Shown: in pieces, positions 25,383 through 36,803 of the stretch
Numbering within the stretch: the first letter of the stretch is position 1
How the letters are laid out: each line of letters opens with the position of its first letter
Source of the DNA: an uncultured Lachnospiraceae bacterium
Lineage (GTDB): Bacteria; Bacillota; Clostridia; Lachnospirales; Lachnospiraceae
Reading direction: 5' to 3'
Assembly: GCA_910587105.1 (NCBI GenBank)
Contig: CAJUMB010000004.1
Location: 1 to 64,000, forward strand
Length of the DNA: 64,000 nt
Notes under the pieces: generated by a model
Told to the model about the DNA's origin: nothing
The model's database searches: none
The model's input: only the letters and a program-made list of their open reading frames with translations
Translations under genes and position numbers: made by a program

Positions 25383-26063
25383 ATGCGTTATGAAATTAAA
25401 GGTGAGACTCTGCCGGTGGTGATCTGCCATCTGGAGGCAGGCGAGACAATGATTACAGAGGGCGGAGGGATGGCATGGATGTCCCCCAATATGCAGATGG
25501 AGACAACTTCCGGCGGCGGATTGGGAAAAGCATTTGGCAGGATGCTGTCAGGGGATACATTATTTCTGAACCGTTACACGGCACGGGGAGGAAATGGAAT
25601 GATTGCATTTGCCTCCGGTTTTCCGGGATCAGTAAAGCCGTTTACAGTAGGTCGTGGACAGGAGTATATTCTGCAAAAGAGTGCATTTTTGGCCAGTGAG
25701 TCCGGAGTGGATTTGGATATTCATCTGCAGAAGAGATTCAGTTCAGGGCTGTTTGGCGGCGAGGGCTTTATCATGCAGAGAGTCAGCGGAAACGGCGTAG
25801 TTTTTGCCGAATTTGACGGGCATGTGGTGGAATATGAGCTGCAGGCCGGACAGCAGATTGTGATAGACACCGGGCATCTGGCGGCCATGTCCGCATCCTG
25901 TACCATGGAGATTCAGACGGTTCCGGGTCTCAAAAATAAACTTTTAGGCGGTGAAGGGCTTTTCAATACAGTGGTCAGCGGTCCCGGGAATGTATGGCTG
26001 CAGACCATGCCCATCAGCAATGTGGCAAAATCAATCCAGCCTTTTATACAGTCTTCCAATTAA
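25383..26063 (+). CDS. AIM24/TIGR00266 family protein
   Basis: About 226 residues of a double-psi or beta-prism-like fold protein widely conserved in bacteria but without known biochemistry. Typical features: [55 protein letters not shown], and [21 protein letters not shown] near the C-terminus. ATG 25383 fits the family start; ATG 25374 (three residues longer) is also in frame, nearer AAGGAG. The upstream extension to 25320 is not credible. It stands alone between the folate operon and the YyaL-like gene; a membrane or stress role has been suggested for relatives. Confidence 0.88.
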   Translation: MRYEIKGETLPVVICHLEAGETMITEGGGMAWMSPNMQMETTSGGGLGKAFGRMLSGDTLFLNRYTARGGNGMIAFASGFPGSVKPFTVGRGQEYILQKSAFLASESGVDLDIHLQKRFSSGLFGGEGFIMQRVSGNGVVFAEFDGHVVEYELQAGQQIVIDTGHLAAMSASCTMEIQTVPGLKNKLLGGEGLFNTVVSGPGNVWLQTMPISNVAKSIQPFIQSSN

Positions 26064-26188
26064 TTTTAGAAAAGTGTCAGGGGCATCCGTGGTGGTGCCC
26101 CTTTTCGTGGTGTTTGAAAATTGCGGATAGTTTTGCATTATTATGGTATGATAAAAAAGACTATAGAGATATATGGAGGTGTCTGCCC

Positions 26189-28300
<2,112 letters not shown>

Positions 28301-28345
28301 AAGTTTTATAAAATTTGCGGACATAGTTTTTTCATAATAGAACTT

Positions 28346-28374
28346 TTGACGGACGAATCAAAACATGGTATAAT
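28346..28374 (+). promoter_or_regulatory. Promoter of the SEC-C/YdcF gene pair
   Basis: TTGACG (28346-28351), 17-base spacer, perfect TATAAT (28369-28374), 48 bases before ATG 28422. Confidence 0.7.
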
Positions 28375-28421
28375 CAGGTAAGTCAGATTCAATCAATACT
28401 TGGAAAAGAGGAAATAGATTC

Positions 28422-28937
28422 ATGAGTGAAAAAACGATTTTGGAACAGTGGAGGGAGGCTGCCTATGATCAGTCTGCGGATAAAGGAAAACTGCAGAAGT
28501 TCTGGGCTGCCTATTTTAATATCGAAAAAGGAATTTATGAGCAGCTTCTGGAGAATCCCGACCAGGTGGTTACTGGTACAGTGAAAGAGCTGGCAGAAAA
28601 ATACGGGCAGGATGTGTTTACCATGACAGGTTTTCTGGACGGGATTAATGACAGCCTCAAGGAGCCAAACCCCATTGATGAGATGACAGAAGATACCGTG
28701 GTAAACCTTGGATTTGATAAGGAAAAACTTTATAAAAATATGGTAGATGCCAGAGCGGACTGGCTGTATGAACTCCCCCAGTGGGAAAAGATCTATGATG
28801 AAGAGACGAGAAAGCGTCTGTATCTGGAACAGAAGAAATCAGGAACTATAGTAAAAGGGCCAAAAGTAGGGCGCAATGACCCCTGTCCCTGCGGTTCGGG
28901 GAAGAAGTATAAAAAGTGCTGCGGAAAAAACGCTTAA
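28422..28937 (+). CDS. SEC-C zinc-motif protein
   Basis: A 171-residue protein with an all-helical N-terminal region (about 1-145; relatives occur as hypothetical proteins in Clostridia) and a C-terminal SEC-C motif [19 protein letters not shown] that binds one zinc ion, as at the end of SecA where it contacts SecB or ribosomes. There is no signal peptide. The last stop base overlaps the ATG of the next gene (TAATG), so the two are translationally coupled. Function unknown; a link to protein export or translation is only suggested by the motif. Confidence 0.85.
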   Translation: MSEKTILEQWREAAYDQSADKGKLQKFWAAYFNIEKGIYEQLLENPDQVVTGTVKELAEKYGQDVFTMTGFLDGINDSLKEPNPIDEMTEDTVVNLGFDKEKLYKNMVDARADWLYELPQWEKIYDEETRKRLYLEQKKSGTIVKGPKVGRNDPCPCGSGKKYKKCCGKNA

Positions 28938-29674
28938 TGATAACTGCGCTTCTTCTTATTGGGATTTTATTTCTGGCATATTATGTTTTCCTGCAGATGA
29001 AAGGTATGGACTTTGCCGTTATATGGCTGATGGCGGGAGGCATGCTGATCTTGGTATGGTATGCGCTTAGCAGGCAGCCGGTTTGGATTTCTGTTCTTCC
29101 ACAGACGGTGAAAGCGGGAATCGGTATCTTGTTTTTGCTGGGGTTTCTGCTTTTCGCTGCTCTGGAGATTTTGATTCTGCATGGCATGGGCACAGGATGG
29201 CAAAATGACCTGGACTATATTATTGTGCTGGGAGCACAGGTCCGGGGAGACCGTCCCAGCCGGGCACTGAGAATGAGAATCGACACGGCAGCGGATTATC
29301 TGCGGGAACATCCATCTGTTCAGGCTGTTCTGTCCGGAGGGCAGGGGCCCGGTGAGAATATGACAGAAGCGGAATGTATGAGAAACGTTCTTGTTGAAAT
29401 GGGAATTTCAGAAGACAGACTGATTCTGGAAGACCGGTCCACGAGTACATGGGAGAACCTGACATTCAGCGCCGGCCTGGTGCCGTTGAAAAAGGCAGGA
29501 GTCGGGCTGGTGACCCAGAATTTTCATGTGTACCGCAGTGTACAGCTGGCCAGACGCCAGCAATATGAACGCGTATCCGGGATTGCGGCGCCGTCAGAGC
29601 CGGTGAATTTTCCTCATTTTATGGTGCGGGAAGCATTTGCATTGGTGAAAGAAAAATTGGTGGGAAATTTGTGA
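28937..29674 (+). CDS. YdcF/SanA/ElyC family (DUF218) membrane protein
   Basis: A 245-residue protein. The first about 85 residues hold three membrane helices (ITALLLIGILFLAYYVF, a second near 30-45, a third near 55-75). The outside DUF218 domain begins DYIIVLGAQVRGDRPSRAL, followed by VLSGGQGPGENMTEAECM, RSTSTWENLTF and VTQNFHVYRS, the family motifs. Members act in envelope biogenesis (vancomycin-sensitivity protein SanA, ElyC). Start at ATG 28937 overlaps the SEC-C stop by one base; the in-frame GTG at 28916 is inside that gene. Confidence 0.88.
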   Translation: MITALLLIGILFLAYYVFLQMKGMDFAVIWLMAGGMLILVWYALSRQPVWISVLPQTVKAGIGILFLLGFLLFAALEILILHGMGTGWQNDLDYIIVLGAQVRGDRPSRALRMRIDTAADYLREHPSVQAVLSGGQGPGENMTEAECMRNVLVEMGISEDRLILEDRSTSTWENLTFSAGLVPLKKAGVGLVTQNFHVYRSVQLARRQQYERVSGIAAPSEPVNFPHFMVREAFALVKEKLVGNL

Positions 29675-30070
29675 AATCGGATATTTTGGAAGAAGTGGAT
29701 TTGGAAAAATCGTCATTTTGTATATTTTGTAGCAAAAAATATGTTGAATTATCCAATGGCGCAAAAATTATTCGGATAAATGGCGAAATTAGGTAATTTT
29801 TCCTATTGTATTTTGTCCATTTTTATTATATTATATTCATATCGGAACAGGTTGACGGGGATTTGTTTTAATCTTGGAAATCAGCGTACGGATACTCCGG
29901 GTGTGAATTATGATTCCCTGACTAATGTGTCAACAGATTCCGGCGTACCATGGTTTTATTTTACATAAAGAAACTCTGGTAAACGGTTGTTTTGTAACTA
30001 TTGATTGTAACTGGTCAATGTTTTTGCAGTTACCAAATTATTTTTTCCATTATGTAAGGAGGTAATACAA
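29675..30070 (+). promoter_or_regulatory. 400-base leader region before fhs
   Basis: No gene is credible here. The first half is AT-rich with candidate -10 elements (around TATATTATATTC, about 29830) but no clean -35. The middle contains TTGAC at about 29850 matched by GTCAA at about 29930, which could pair across 75 bases. It ends with AAGGAGGTAATACAA, the strong ribosome site of fhs. A long leader ahead of a highly expressed one-carbon operon may hold regulation; no known riboswitch was recognised. Confidence 0.35.
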
Positions 30071-31753
30071 ATGGGATTCAAATCAGATATTGAAATCGCT
30101 CAGGAAGCAGTACCCCAGGATATTCGGGAAATCGCTAAGAAAATTGGATTAACAGAGGACGAGCTGGAGCTTTACGGAAAATATAAAGCAAAAATCGACT
30201 ACAATCTGATGAAAACAAAAGCTGGTTCAGGAAACAAAGCTAAATTAATCCTGACCACAGCTATCAATCCAACTCCTGCCGGAGAAGGAAAGACAACAAC
30301 AACTGTTGGTGTTGGTGATGCTCTTGCAAAATTAGGCAAGAATGTGGTACTGGCTTTGAGAGAGCCCTCCCTCGGACCGGTATTTGGTGTAAAAGGCGGC
30401 GCTGCAGGCGGCGGCTATGCACAGGTTATCCCTATGGAAGATATCAACCTGCATTTCACAGGTGACTTCCACGCTATTGGCGCTGCAAACAACCTTCTGG
30501 CAGCTATGATCGACAACCACATTTATCAGGGAAATCCTCTGGATATCGACCCCAGAAGAGTGATCTGGAGACGCTGCGTAGATATGAACGACCGTCAGCT
30601 GCGTAATGTAGTAGATGGTCTGGGTGGAAAATCTCAGGGATACGTGAGAGAAGACGGATTTGATATCACGGTTGCATCAGAAGTTATGGCAGCTTTCTGT
30701 CTGGCCAGCAGCCTGGACGACCTGAAAGACCGTTTCTCCAAGATTCTGGTTGCTTACTCAAGAAAGAATGAGCCGATCACAGCAGGACAGCTGAACGCAC
30801 AGGGTGCTATGGTAGCTCTTTTGAAAGATGCTTTAAAACCGAACCTGGTTCAGACACTGGAAGGAACCCCCTGCTTTATCCACGGCGGACCGTTCGCAAA
30901 CATCGCACATGGATGTAACTCTGTAATCGCTACAAAGATGGCTATGCACTTTGGTGATTATGTAGTAACAGAGGCTGGTTTCGGTGCTGACCTTGGTGCT
31001 GAGAAGTTCCTGGATATCAAGTGCCGTCTGGCTGCTCTTGAGCCCGATGCAGTTATCATCGTAGCAACCATCAAAGCTCTGAAATACAACGGTGGTGTGC
31101 CGAAAGCTGATGTGACAAAAGAAAATCTGGAAGCTCTGGAAAAAGGTCTTCCGAACCTGCTGAAACATGTAGAGAACATTACACAGGTATTCGGTCTGCC
31201 GGCAGTGGTAGCTCTGAACCGCTTTGTAACTGATACAGATGCAGAAATCGATCTGGTTACCAAGAAGTGTAAAGAACTTGGCGTTAACGTTAAAATGTCC
31301 GAAGTATGGGGCAAAGGCGGCGACGGTGGTATTGAGCTGGCTGAAGAAGTTGTTCGTCTGTGCGAAGAAGGTAAGAAAGATTTCCGTTTCGCATACGATC
31401 TGGATCTGCCTCTCAAAGAAAAAATCACACAGATCGCTACAAAGATCTACGGCGCTGACGGCGTAGACTTTGCACCGGCTGCAGCAAAAGAAATCGATAA
31501 CCTGGAAAAACTGGGATACGGCGGAGTACCGGTTTGTATGGCTAAGACTCAGTACTCACTGACAGATGATGAGAAGAAACTGGGAAGACCAGAAGGATTC
31601 CGCATCACAATCAGACAGGTAAGCCTGAGTGCAGGTGCCGGCTTCTTAGTAGCTATCACAGGAGCTATCATGAAGATGCCTGGTCTGCCGAAAGTTCCGG
31701 CTGCTGAGAAGATTGATGTAACTTCTGACGGCAAGATCACAGGATTGTTCTAA
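30071..31753 (+). CDS. fhs: Formate--tetrahydrofolate ligase
   Basis: Fhs activates formate with ATP to 10-formyl-THF, the first THF step of the Wood-Ljungdahl methyl branch. The 560-residue protein has the P-loop [36 protein letters not shown], and [12 protein letters not shown], and the C-terminal [13 protein letters not shown] substrate region. Codon use is strongly biased, consistent with high expression in an acetogen. A perfect ribosome site (AAGGAGGTAATACAA) precedes ATG 30071. It heads fchA, folD, metV, metF, lpd and gcvH on the same strand. Confidence 0.97.
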   Translation: MGFKSDIEIAQEAVPQDIREIAKKIGLTEDELELYGKYKAKIDYNLMKTKAGSGNKAKLILTTAINPTPAGEGKTTTTVGVGDALAKLGKNVVLALREPSLGPVFGVKGGAAGGGYAQVIPMEDINLHFTGDFHAIGAANNLLAAMIDNHIYQGNPLDIDPRRVIWRRCVDMNDRQLRNVVDGLGGKSQGYVREDGFDITVASEVMAAFCLASSLDDLKDRFSKILVAYSRKNEPITAGQLNAQGAMVALLKDALKPNLVQTLEGTPCFIHGGPFANIAHGCNSVIATKMAMHFGDYVVTEAGFGADLGAEKFLDIKCRLAALEPDAVIIVATIKALKYNGGVPKADVTKENLEALEKGLPNLLKHVENITQVFGLPAVVALNRFVTDTDAEIDLVTKKCKELGVNVKMSEVWGKGGDGGIELAEEVVRLCEEGKKDFRFAYDLDLPLKEKITQIATKIYGADGVDFAPAAAKEIDNLEKLGYGGVPVCMAKTQYSLTDDEKKLGRPEGFRITIRQVSLSAGAGFLVAITGAIMKMPGLPKVPAAEKIDVTSDGKITGLF

Positions 31754-31778
31754 GAAACAAAATAGAGATTATTATCCG

Positions 31779-31812
31779 GCATGGGAGGTCCGGCATTGAC
31801 GGCCTCCCATGC
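31779..31812 (+). promoter_or_regulatory. Intercistronic hairpin fhs/fchA
   Basis: GCATGGGAGG (31779-31788) pairs perfectly with CCTCCCATGC (31803-31812). No U-tract follows, so it is more likely an RNA-stability or processing element than a terminator. Confidence 0.5.
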
Positions 31813-31865
31813 TGTTGCCAGAAGAATCGTAAAAGCGTGAATCTTATTTTGGAGGCAATAAACAT

Positions 31866-32498
31866 ATGAAATATGCCGAAGTGACCTGTACAAAATTCGT
31901 AGATGAGACTTTCTCCAAAGCTCCGGTACCCGGCGGCGGCGGCGTGGCCTCCCTGGTAGGAGCACTGGGTGTGGCTCTGGGCGGCATGGTCTGCAATCTG
32001 ACCACAGGTAAGAAGAAATATGCACAGTATGAGGAAGATATCCAGAGAATCATGAAAGAGGCCGAAGGGCTGAAACAGACCATGATGGGTATGATTGACC
32101 AGGATGCAGAGAATTTCCTGCCTCTGTCAAAAGCTTATGGGCTTCCTACCTCAACAGAGGAAGAAAAGCAGTATAAAGAGGAAACCATGCAGGCTGCTTT
32201 AAAAGTGGCTATCCAGGTTCCTGTAGATATTGTAAAAGTATCTTATCAGGCGATTAAACTTCATCAGGAACTGGCAGACAAAGGCTCAAAGCTGGCGATT
32301 TCCGATGTGGGATGCGGTGTGCTGTGCCTGAAAGGTGCTATGATGAGCGGCTGGCTCAACGTTGTGATCAACCTGAGCAGTATTCACGATGAAGCATATG
32401 TGTCACAGATTAAGGATGAACTTCTGCCTATGCTGGAAGAAGGACAGAAAATCTGTGATGAAGTATACGAAAAAGTATTGAACATTTTGAATTCATAA
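31866..32498 (+). CDS. fchA: Methenyltetrahydrofolate cyclohydrolase (cyclodeaminase/cyclohydrolase family)
   Basis: FchA interconverts 10-formyl-THF and 5,10-methenyl-THF. The 210-residue helical protein begins YAEVTCTKFVDETFSKAPVPGGGGVASLVGALG, with the PxPGGGxxA loop that binds folate in the formiminotransferase-cyclodeaminase family, then LTTGKKKYAQYEED. It sits between fhs and folD as in other acetogens and purinolytic clostridia. Since FolD also has cyclohydrolase ability, FchA may carry the main flux while FolD mainly works as dehydrogenase. Confidence 0.92.
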   Translation: MKYAEVTCTKFVDETFSKAPVPGGGGVASLVGALGVALGGMVCNLTTGKKKYAQYEEDIQRIMKEAEGLKQTMMGMIDQDAENFLPLSKAYGLPTSTEEEKQYKEETMQAALKVAIQVPVDIVKVSYQAIKLHQELADKGSKLAISDVGCGVLCLKGAMMSGWLNVVINLSSIHDEAYVSQIKDELLPMLEEGQKICDEVYEKVLNILNS

Positions 32499-32556
32499 GA
32501 ACAGGGTTTTAAAAATCCCGTTTATGAAATAGTTTTTTAAGGAGGACTTAGGTAAA

Positions 32557-33537
32557 ATGAGCGCACAAGTATTAGATTGTAAAGCGGTTGCCCAGTCTAT
32601 TCAGGATCAATGCAAAGCTGACGCAGATGCATTAAGAGCAAAAGGCATCGTTCCGAAGCTGGGCATTTTCCGTGTAGGCGAAAAAGGACCAGACCTTTCC
32701 TATGAAAAAGGTGCTACAAAGACAATGGCTGCGGCAGGTATCGAAGTTGAAGTATTTGCCCTCCCGGCAGAAGTAACACAGGAAGATTATATCAAAAAAT
32801 TCAAAGAAGTGAATGCAGATCCGGCTATTCATGGAATTCTTGCTTTCCGTCCTTTGGATAATATTGACGAGAACGTTGCAATCGGCGAGAATATCTCTCC
32901 GTTAAAAGACGTGGATGCCTGCACCAGTGCAAACATGGGAAAACTGGTAATCAACGATCCGACTGGTCTGTATCCCTGTACAGCAAGCGCTATCATGGAA
33001 ATTATTGATTACTATGCAGAAGATATCAAAAAAGTTGCAAGAGCAAAATTCGGCCCGAACCCTCTGGCAAAACCAGAGCAGGACGCTGATGTATGCTGTG
33101 GACTGGATGTCTGCATCATCAATAACTCCAACGTTATCGGAAAACCTGTTTCCATGATGCTGACCAACCGTTTTGCAACCGTTTCTATCGTTCATCATCT
33201 GACACATCCGGAGATCAAGAACGAGTACATTCAGAGAGCAGATGTTGTAATCTGCGCAGTTCCGTTCAAAGATTCTGTGACAGCAGATATGATCAAAGAA
33301 GGCGCAGTTGTTATCGATGCAGCTGTTAATAGAGAGAAAGCTTTCGACGCTGACGGAAATCCGATTATGAATGAGAAGACCGGAAAGCAGAAGATTGTTA
33401 CCCTGGGCTGCTGCTCAGCTGATGTTGAAGAAAAAGCAAGCTGGAAAACTCCGGTTCCCGGCGTAGGCGCGATCACTTCCGCATTACTTGCAAAGAACCT
33501 GATCAAAGCCTGCAAGCTGCAGAACGGTATTGAATAA
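32557..33537 (+). CDS. folD: 5,10-methylene-THF dehydrogenase / methenyl-THF cyclohydrolase
   Basis: A 326-residue FolD. LSYEKGATKTMAAAGI holds the catalytic Tyr and Lys in a variant spacing; HGILAFRPL and KDVDACTSANMGKL match the folate site; PCTASAIMEII and the dinucleotide loop NNSNVIGKPVSMML (with Asn replacing the usual GRS) follow; PVPGVGAITSALL is at the C-terminus. It is about 40 residues longer than typical FolD, with extra segments near 165-180 (FGPNPLAKPEQDAD) and 270-290. This long subtype replaces standard FolD in several gut acetogens. Preceded by AAGGAGGACTTAGGTAAA. Confidence 0.93.
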   Translation: MSAQVLDCKAVAQSIQDQCKADADALRAKGIVPKLGIFRVGEKGPDLSYEKGATKTMAAAGIEVEVFALPAEVTQEDYIKKFKEVNADPAIHGILAFRPLDNIDENVAIGENISPLKDVDACTSANMGKLVINDPTGLYPCTASAIMEIIDYYAEDIKKVARAKFGPNPLAKPEQDADVCCGLDVCIINNSNVIGKPVSMMLTNRFATVSIVHHLTHPEIKNEYIQRADVVICAVPFKDSVTADMIKEGAVVIDAAVNREKAFDADGNPIMNEKTGKQKIVTLGCCSADVEEKASWKTPVPGVGAITSALLAKNLIKACKLQNGIE

Positions 33538-33549
33538 CTGAAAGTTACT

Positions 33550-33577
33550 GGCTGTGGGGGAAAACCCTGCAGCCGGC
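33550..33577 (+). promoter_or_regulatory. Intercistronic hairpin folD/metV
   Basis: A GGCTG/CAGCC stem with an inner GGGG/CCC part lies within the 108-base gap; no U-tract. Second of three similar hairpins in this operon. Confidence 0.4.
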
Positions 33578-33645
33578 TCATAATCAATAGGATATAGAAA
33601 CGTAATGGAAAGGCGGTTCTATATCAGACCGGGAGGAAAGAATAT

Positions 33646-34293
33646 ATGATTATCACTCAGAAAAAGCCAATCGAAGAATTGATGGCAATGCTGGAAGGTG
33701 TGACAAAAGTTGGACTGGTTGGATGCGGCAACTGTGCTACAGCCTGTCAGACCGGTGGTGAAAAAGACCTGGCTGAAATGAAAGAATATCTGGAATCAAA
33801 CGGCAAACAGGTAGTTGGATGTGCAATTCCGGATGAATGCTGCCAGAAACTGCTGGTAAAGAAAGAAATGAAAGCATTTAAAGATGCAGATGTGGAAGCA
33901 ATTGTTTGTATGGCCTGTGGCGACGGTGCACAGACTGTAGCTGAGAACATTAAACTTCCTGTATATCCGTCCAATAACACAATGTTCCTTGGACAGGTTG
34001 AACGTGTAGGCGTATTCAACGAAGCATGCCGTATGTGCGGTGACTGTGTAGTTGGAACAACAGGCGGTATCTGCCCCATTACACAGTGTGCAAAATCTCT
34101 GGTTAACGGACCTTGCGGCGGCCAGAAGAACGGCAAGTGTGAAGTGAATCCAGACAATGATTGTGCATGGATTAAGATTTACAACAGATTGGTTGAGTTG
34201 GGCCAGGAAGATAAGATTGGAATCGTGAGAGCGGATAAAGGCTATGCAGCATTCTCCTATCCGAGAAAAATCAGCTTAAAGGAGGGAAAATAA
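33646..34293 (+). CDS. metV: MetV, zinc/iron-sulfur partner subunit of methylene-THF reductase
   Basis: A 215-residue Cys-rich protein matching the methylene-tetrahydrofolate reductase C-terminal (MetV) family. Clusters GCGNCATACQTGG (about 27-39), CGDG..., and EACRMCGDCVVGTTGGICPIT with CAKSLVNGPCGG (about 127-165) would bind metal or Fe-S cofactors. In acetogens MetV pairs with MetF, the flavin subunit encoded directly after it (ATG 34294 is adjacent to its stop), to reduce methylene-THF to methyl-THF. It carries no RnfC-like or NADH-binding domain, so the electron donor is not evident from this subunit. Confidence 0.93.
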   Translation: MIITQKKPIEELMAMLEGVTKVGLVGCGNCATACQTGGEKDLAEMKEYLESNGKQVVGCAIPDECCQKLLVKKEMKAFKDADVEAIVCMACGDGAQTVAENIKLPVYPSNNTMFLGQVERVGVFNEACRMCGDCVVGTTGGICPITQCAKSLVNGPCGGQKNGKCEVNPDNDCAWIKIYNRLVELGQEDKIGIVRADKGYAAFSYPRKISLKEGK

Positions 34294-35223
34294 ATGAGTT
34301 TATTACAACAGGCGTTAGAAAGTGGTAAATTCGGTGTAACCGCCGAGATGGCACCTCCGAAAGGCTGTGATTTTTCCAAACAGATGGAAGATGCAGAATA
34401 CCTGAAAGGTCTGGTTCATGGTGTTAACGTAACAGATATGCAGTCTGCATGTATCAAAGCGTCTTCACTGGGTCTGTGTATTCGTTTGAAGGAAGCAGGT
34501 CTGGAGCCAATCCTTCAGATGACAGGACGTGACAGAAGCAGAATCGCCATCATCGGCGAATTCCTCACTGCTGCAAACTTTGGTATTGATACCATGCTGG
34601 CTCTGACTGGTGACCATACAGTAGTAGGTGACTGTAAAGACTCCAAACCAGTATTTGACTTGGATTCCTGTGGTATCCTGAGCATGCTCAGCGAGATGGA
34701 AGCAAGCGATAAAGACTGTGGCGGAAATGATTTAGAGAGCAAAGCTCCTGTATTCTACAAAGGAACTTCTGTTACTCCAGTATATGAACCACAGATTCTG
34801 CAGATCAACAAACTGAAAAAGAAAGTAGCCTGCGGTGCAAAATATGCACAGACACAGGGTGTCTTTGAAATTGAAGGTTTGAAGAGATTCATGGACGCTG
34901 TAGATAAAGCAAACGTGGATGTACATATCATGGCAGGTATCATTCCGCTGAAAGCAGCTGGTATGGCAAAATACATGAACGCAAGTGTTCCGGGTATCGA
35001 TGTTCCGGAATCCATGCTGAAGAGACTTTCCGATGCAGCTGCAGAAGGAAAGGAAAAAGGCATTAAGGGTCTGCCCATGAAGGTGGGTATCGAGATGGCT
35101 GCAGAGCTGATTCAGCAGATCAAAGAAGAAAAGATCTGTGACGGCGTACATCTGATGACCATCGGTGCTGAGAAGAATATCCCGACAATCCTGGAAAAAG
35201 CAGGCGTAAGCATTAAAGAATAA
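34294..35223 (+). CDS. metF: Methylenetetrahydrofolate reductase, MetF subunit
   Basis: A 309-residue TIM-barrel flavoprotein. GVTAEMAPPKGCD at the N-terminus carries the catalytic Glu region, LALTGDH is the FAD contact, and IMAGIIPLKAAGMAKYMN plus GVHLMTIGAEKNIPTIL complete the family pattern. Catalyses the last THF-bound step of the methyl branch, producing methyl-THF for the corrinoid protein and for methionine. It begins the base after the metV stop, indicating tight coupling. Length matches short MetF of acetogens. Confidence 0.95.
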   Translation: MSLLQQALESGKFGVTAEMAPPKGCDFSKQMEDAEYLKGLVHGVNVTDMQSACIKASSLGLCIRLKEAGLEPILQMTGRDRSRIAIIGEFLTAANFGIDTMLALTGDHTVVGDCKDSKPVFDLDSCGILSMLSEMEASDKDCGGNDLESKAPVFYKGTSVTPVYEPQILQINKLKKKVACGAKYAQTQGVFEIEGLKRFMDAVDKANVDVHIMAGIIPLKAAGMAKYMNASVPGIDVPESMLKRLSDAAAEGKEKGIKGLPMKVGIEMAAELIQQIKEEKICDGVHLMTIGAEKNIPTILEKAGVSIKE

Positions 35224-35241
35224 TTGAAAATATGGCATCGC

Positions 35242-35264
35242 ATGCCCGCATATTGCGGGCATGT
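35242..35264 (+). promoter_or_regulatory. Intercistronic hairpin metF/lpd
   Basis: CATGCCCGC pairs perfectly with GCGGGCATG across a 5-base loop. No U-tract follows. Confidence 0.5.
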
Positions 35265-35299
35265 GGCTGTTAATTATGTAATTCATGGAGGATGGCGAT

Positions 35300-36688
35300 A
35301 TGAAAATTACTGTAATCGGCGGTGGCCCCGGTGGATATGAGGCAGCCATCTATGCAGCAAAAAAAGGAGCGGAAGTTGTCTTAGTTGAAAAGGACAAAGT
35401 TGGTGGAACCTGTCTGAACAGAGGCTGTATCCCCACAAAGGCATTTCTTGCTTCCTATGATACTCTTGAGACTGTAGAGCAGGCAAAGAGTTTTGGAATT
35501 AACGTAGCTGGAGAGCCGGAAGTGGATTATCCCGCTATTTTAGCCAGAAAGAATAAAGTTATGGCTTCTCTGGTTAAAGGGATTGAATTCCTGATGAAGA
35601 AGAACAACGTGACAGTGATCAAAGGTTTTGGAAGCCTGGTAGACAAGAACACCGTTAAGGTTGCAAAAGACGACGGGACCGAAGAAACCATCACCACAGA
35701 CTATGTAATTCTGGCTACCGGTTCCGTGCCCATTGCACCACCAGTATTCAAATATGATGGCAAACGTGTCATTACCAGTGATGAGATTCTTGACTTTGAA
35801 CAGGCTCCGAAATCTCTGATCCTGGTAGGCGGCGGTGTAATCGGCTGTGAAATCGGCCAGTTCCTTGCTGCTATGGGCACAGAGGTTACTGTAGTAGAGG
35901 CACTTCCAAGACTGCTGGCTCCTATGGATGAAGATGTAAGCAAGCAGATTCAGCGCCAGTTTAAGAAAGATAAGATCAAAGTAGTCTGCGGCGACGGAAT
36001 TGCAGAAGTAAATCCAGCCGAAGACCATGTTGATGTTACTCTGTCCAGTGGAAAAACTTTATCAGCTGATTACGTTCTGGTGGCAATCGGACGTGCGCCC
36101 TTTACCAAAGGTGCAGGTCTTGAAAATGCAGGCGTAGAGATGGCTGAGAGGGGAAGAGTGGCAACGAACGAATATCTGCAGACCAGCGTGGATAATATCT
36201 ATGCTATTGGAGATATTATCAATACTCCGTTCCTGGCACATGTGGCCAGCAAAGAGGGATGCATTGCTGTTGATAATATCATGGGTGCTAAGAAAGTTGC
36301 TACTTATCATGCAGTGCCTGGCTGTGTATTCACCAATCCTGAAATTGCCAATGTTGGTAAAATGGAATGGCAGCTGCAGAAAGAAGGCAAAGAGCCGGGT
36401 AAAGATTACAAGACTGGAACCTTTGAATTCAAAGGTTTGGGTAAAGCTCAGGCATCCGGACATATTGCCGGCTTTGTAAAAGTTATCGTTGATGCTGATG
36501 ACGTGCTTATCGGTGCTGAGATTGTGGGAGCCAGAGCTTCTGATATGCTTCAGGTACTGACTACAGCCATTCAGATGAAACTGAAAGCAGAAGAAGTGGC
36601 TGACAGCATCTTCCCGCATCCTACAATGTGCGAAGCTATCATGGAAGCACTTCATGATGTTCATGGCATGAGCGTTCATAAGGCATAA
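35300..36688 (+). CDS. lpdA: Dihydrolipoyl dehydrogenase
   Basis: A 462-residue FAD disulfide oxidoreductase. ITVIGGGPGGYEAAIYAAKKG binds FAD, GGTCLNRGCIPTKAF is the redox disulfide, LVGGGVIGCEIGQFLAAMGTEVTVVE binds NAD, and the C-terminal FPHPTMCEAIMEALHD supplies the His-Glu catalytic pair. It reoxidises lipoyl groups of H protein in the glycine cleavage/synthase system. ATG 35300 is chosen (GGAGGATGGCGAT precedes); the ATG at 35285 is in frame but inside that site. The neighbour gcvH and the opposite-strand lipoate ligase support an H-protein partner; gcvP and gcvT are not in the window. Confidence 0.94.
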   Translation: MKITVIGGGPGGYEAAIYAAKKGAEVVLVEKDKVGGTCLNRGCIPTKAFLASYDTLETVEQAKSFGINVAGEPEVDYPAILARKNKVMASLVKGIEFLMKKNNVTVIKGFGSLVDKNTVKVAKDDGTEETITTDYVILATGSVPIAPPVFKYDGKRVITSDEILDFEQAPKSLILVGGGVIGCEIGQFLAAMGTEVTVVEALPRLLAPMDEDVSKQIQRQFKKDKIKVVCGDGIAEVNPAEDHVDVTLSSGKTLSADYVLVAIGRAPFTKGAGLENAGVEMAERGRVATNEYLQTSVDNIYAIGDIINTPFLAHVASKEGCIAVDNIMGAKKVATYHAVPGCVFTNPEIANVGKMEWQLQKEGKEPGKDYKTGTFEFKGLGKAQASGHIAGFVKVIVDADDVLIGAEIVGARASDMLQVLTTAIQMKLKAEEVADSIFPHPTMCEAIMEALHDVHGMSVHKA

Positions 36689-36803
36689 ATTTGGCCGATA
36701 GTCATTCAGCCCTATAACAGTGGGAAACCTGCAGAGGAACTTCTGCAAGAGTCCTGCTGGATGGCTGTGATAAATATAATAAATAATAAAGGAGACAGCA
36801 TTT

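Noticed and set aside
26101..26150. GTTTGAAAATT near 26111 as another copy of the MITE terminal repeat
   Set aside because: Only about 11 bases match and there is no partner repeat or palindrome around it.
25994..26188. 5' extension of the YyaL-like gene
   Set aside because: Overlaps the AIM24-like gene; ATG 26189 has GGAGGT and fits the family.
29780..29968. 62-codon frame in the fhs leader
   Set aside because: No ribosome site, mixed composition, no family; leader RNA is more likely.
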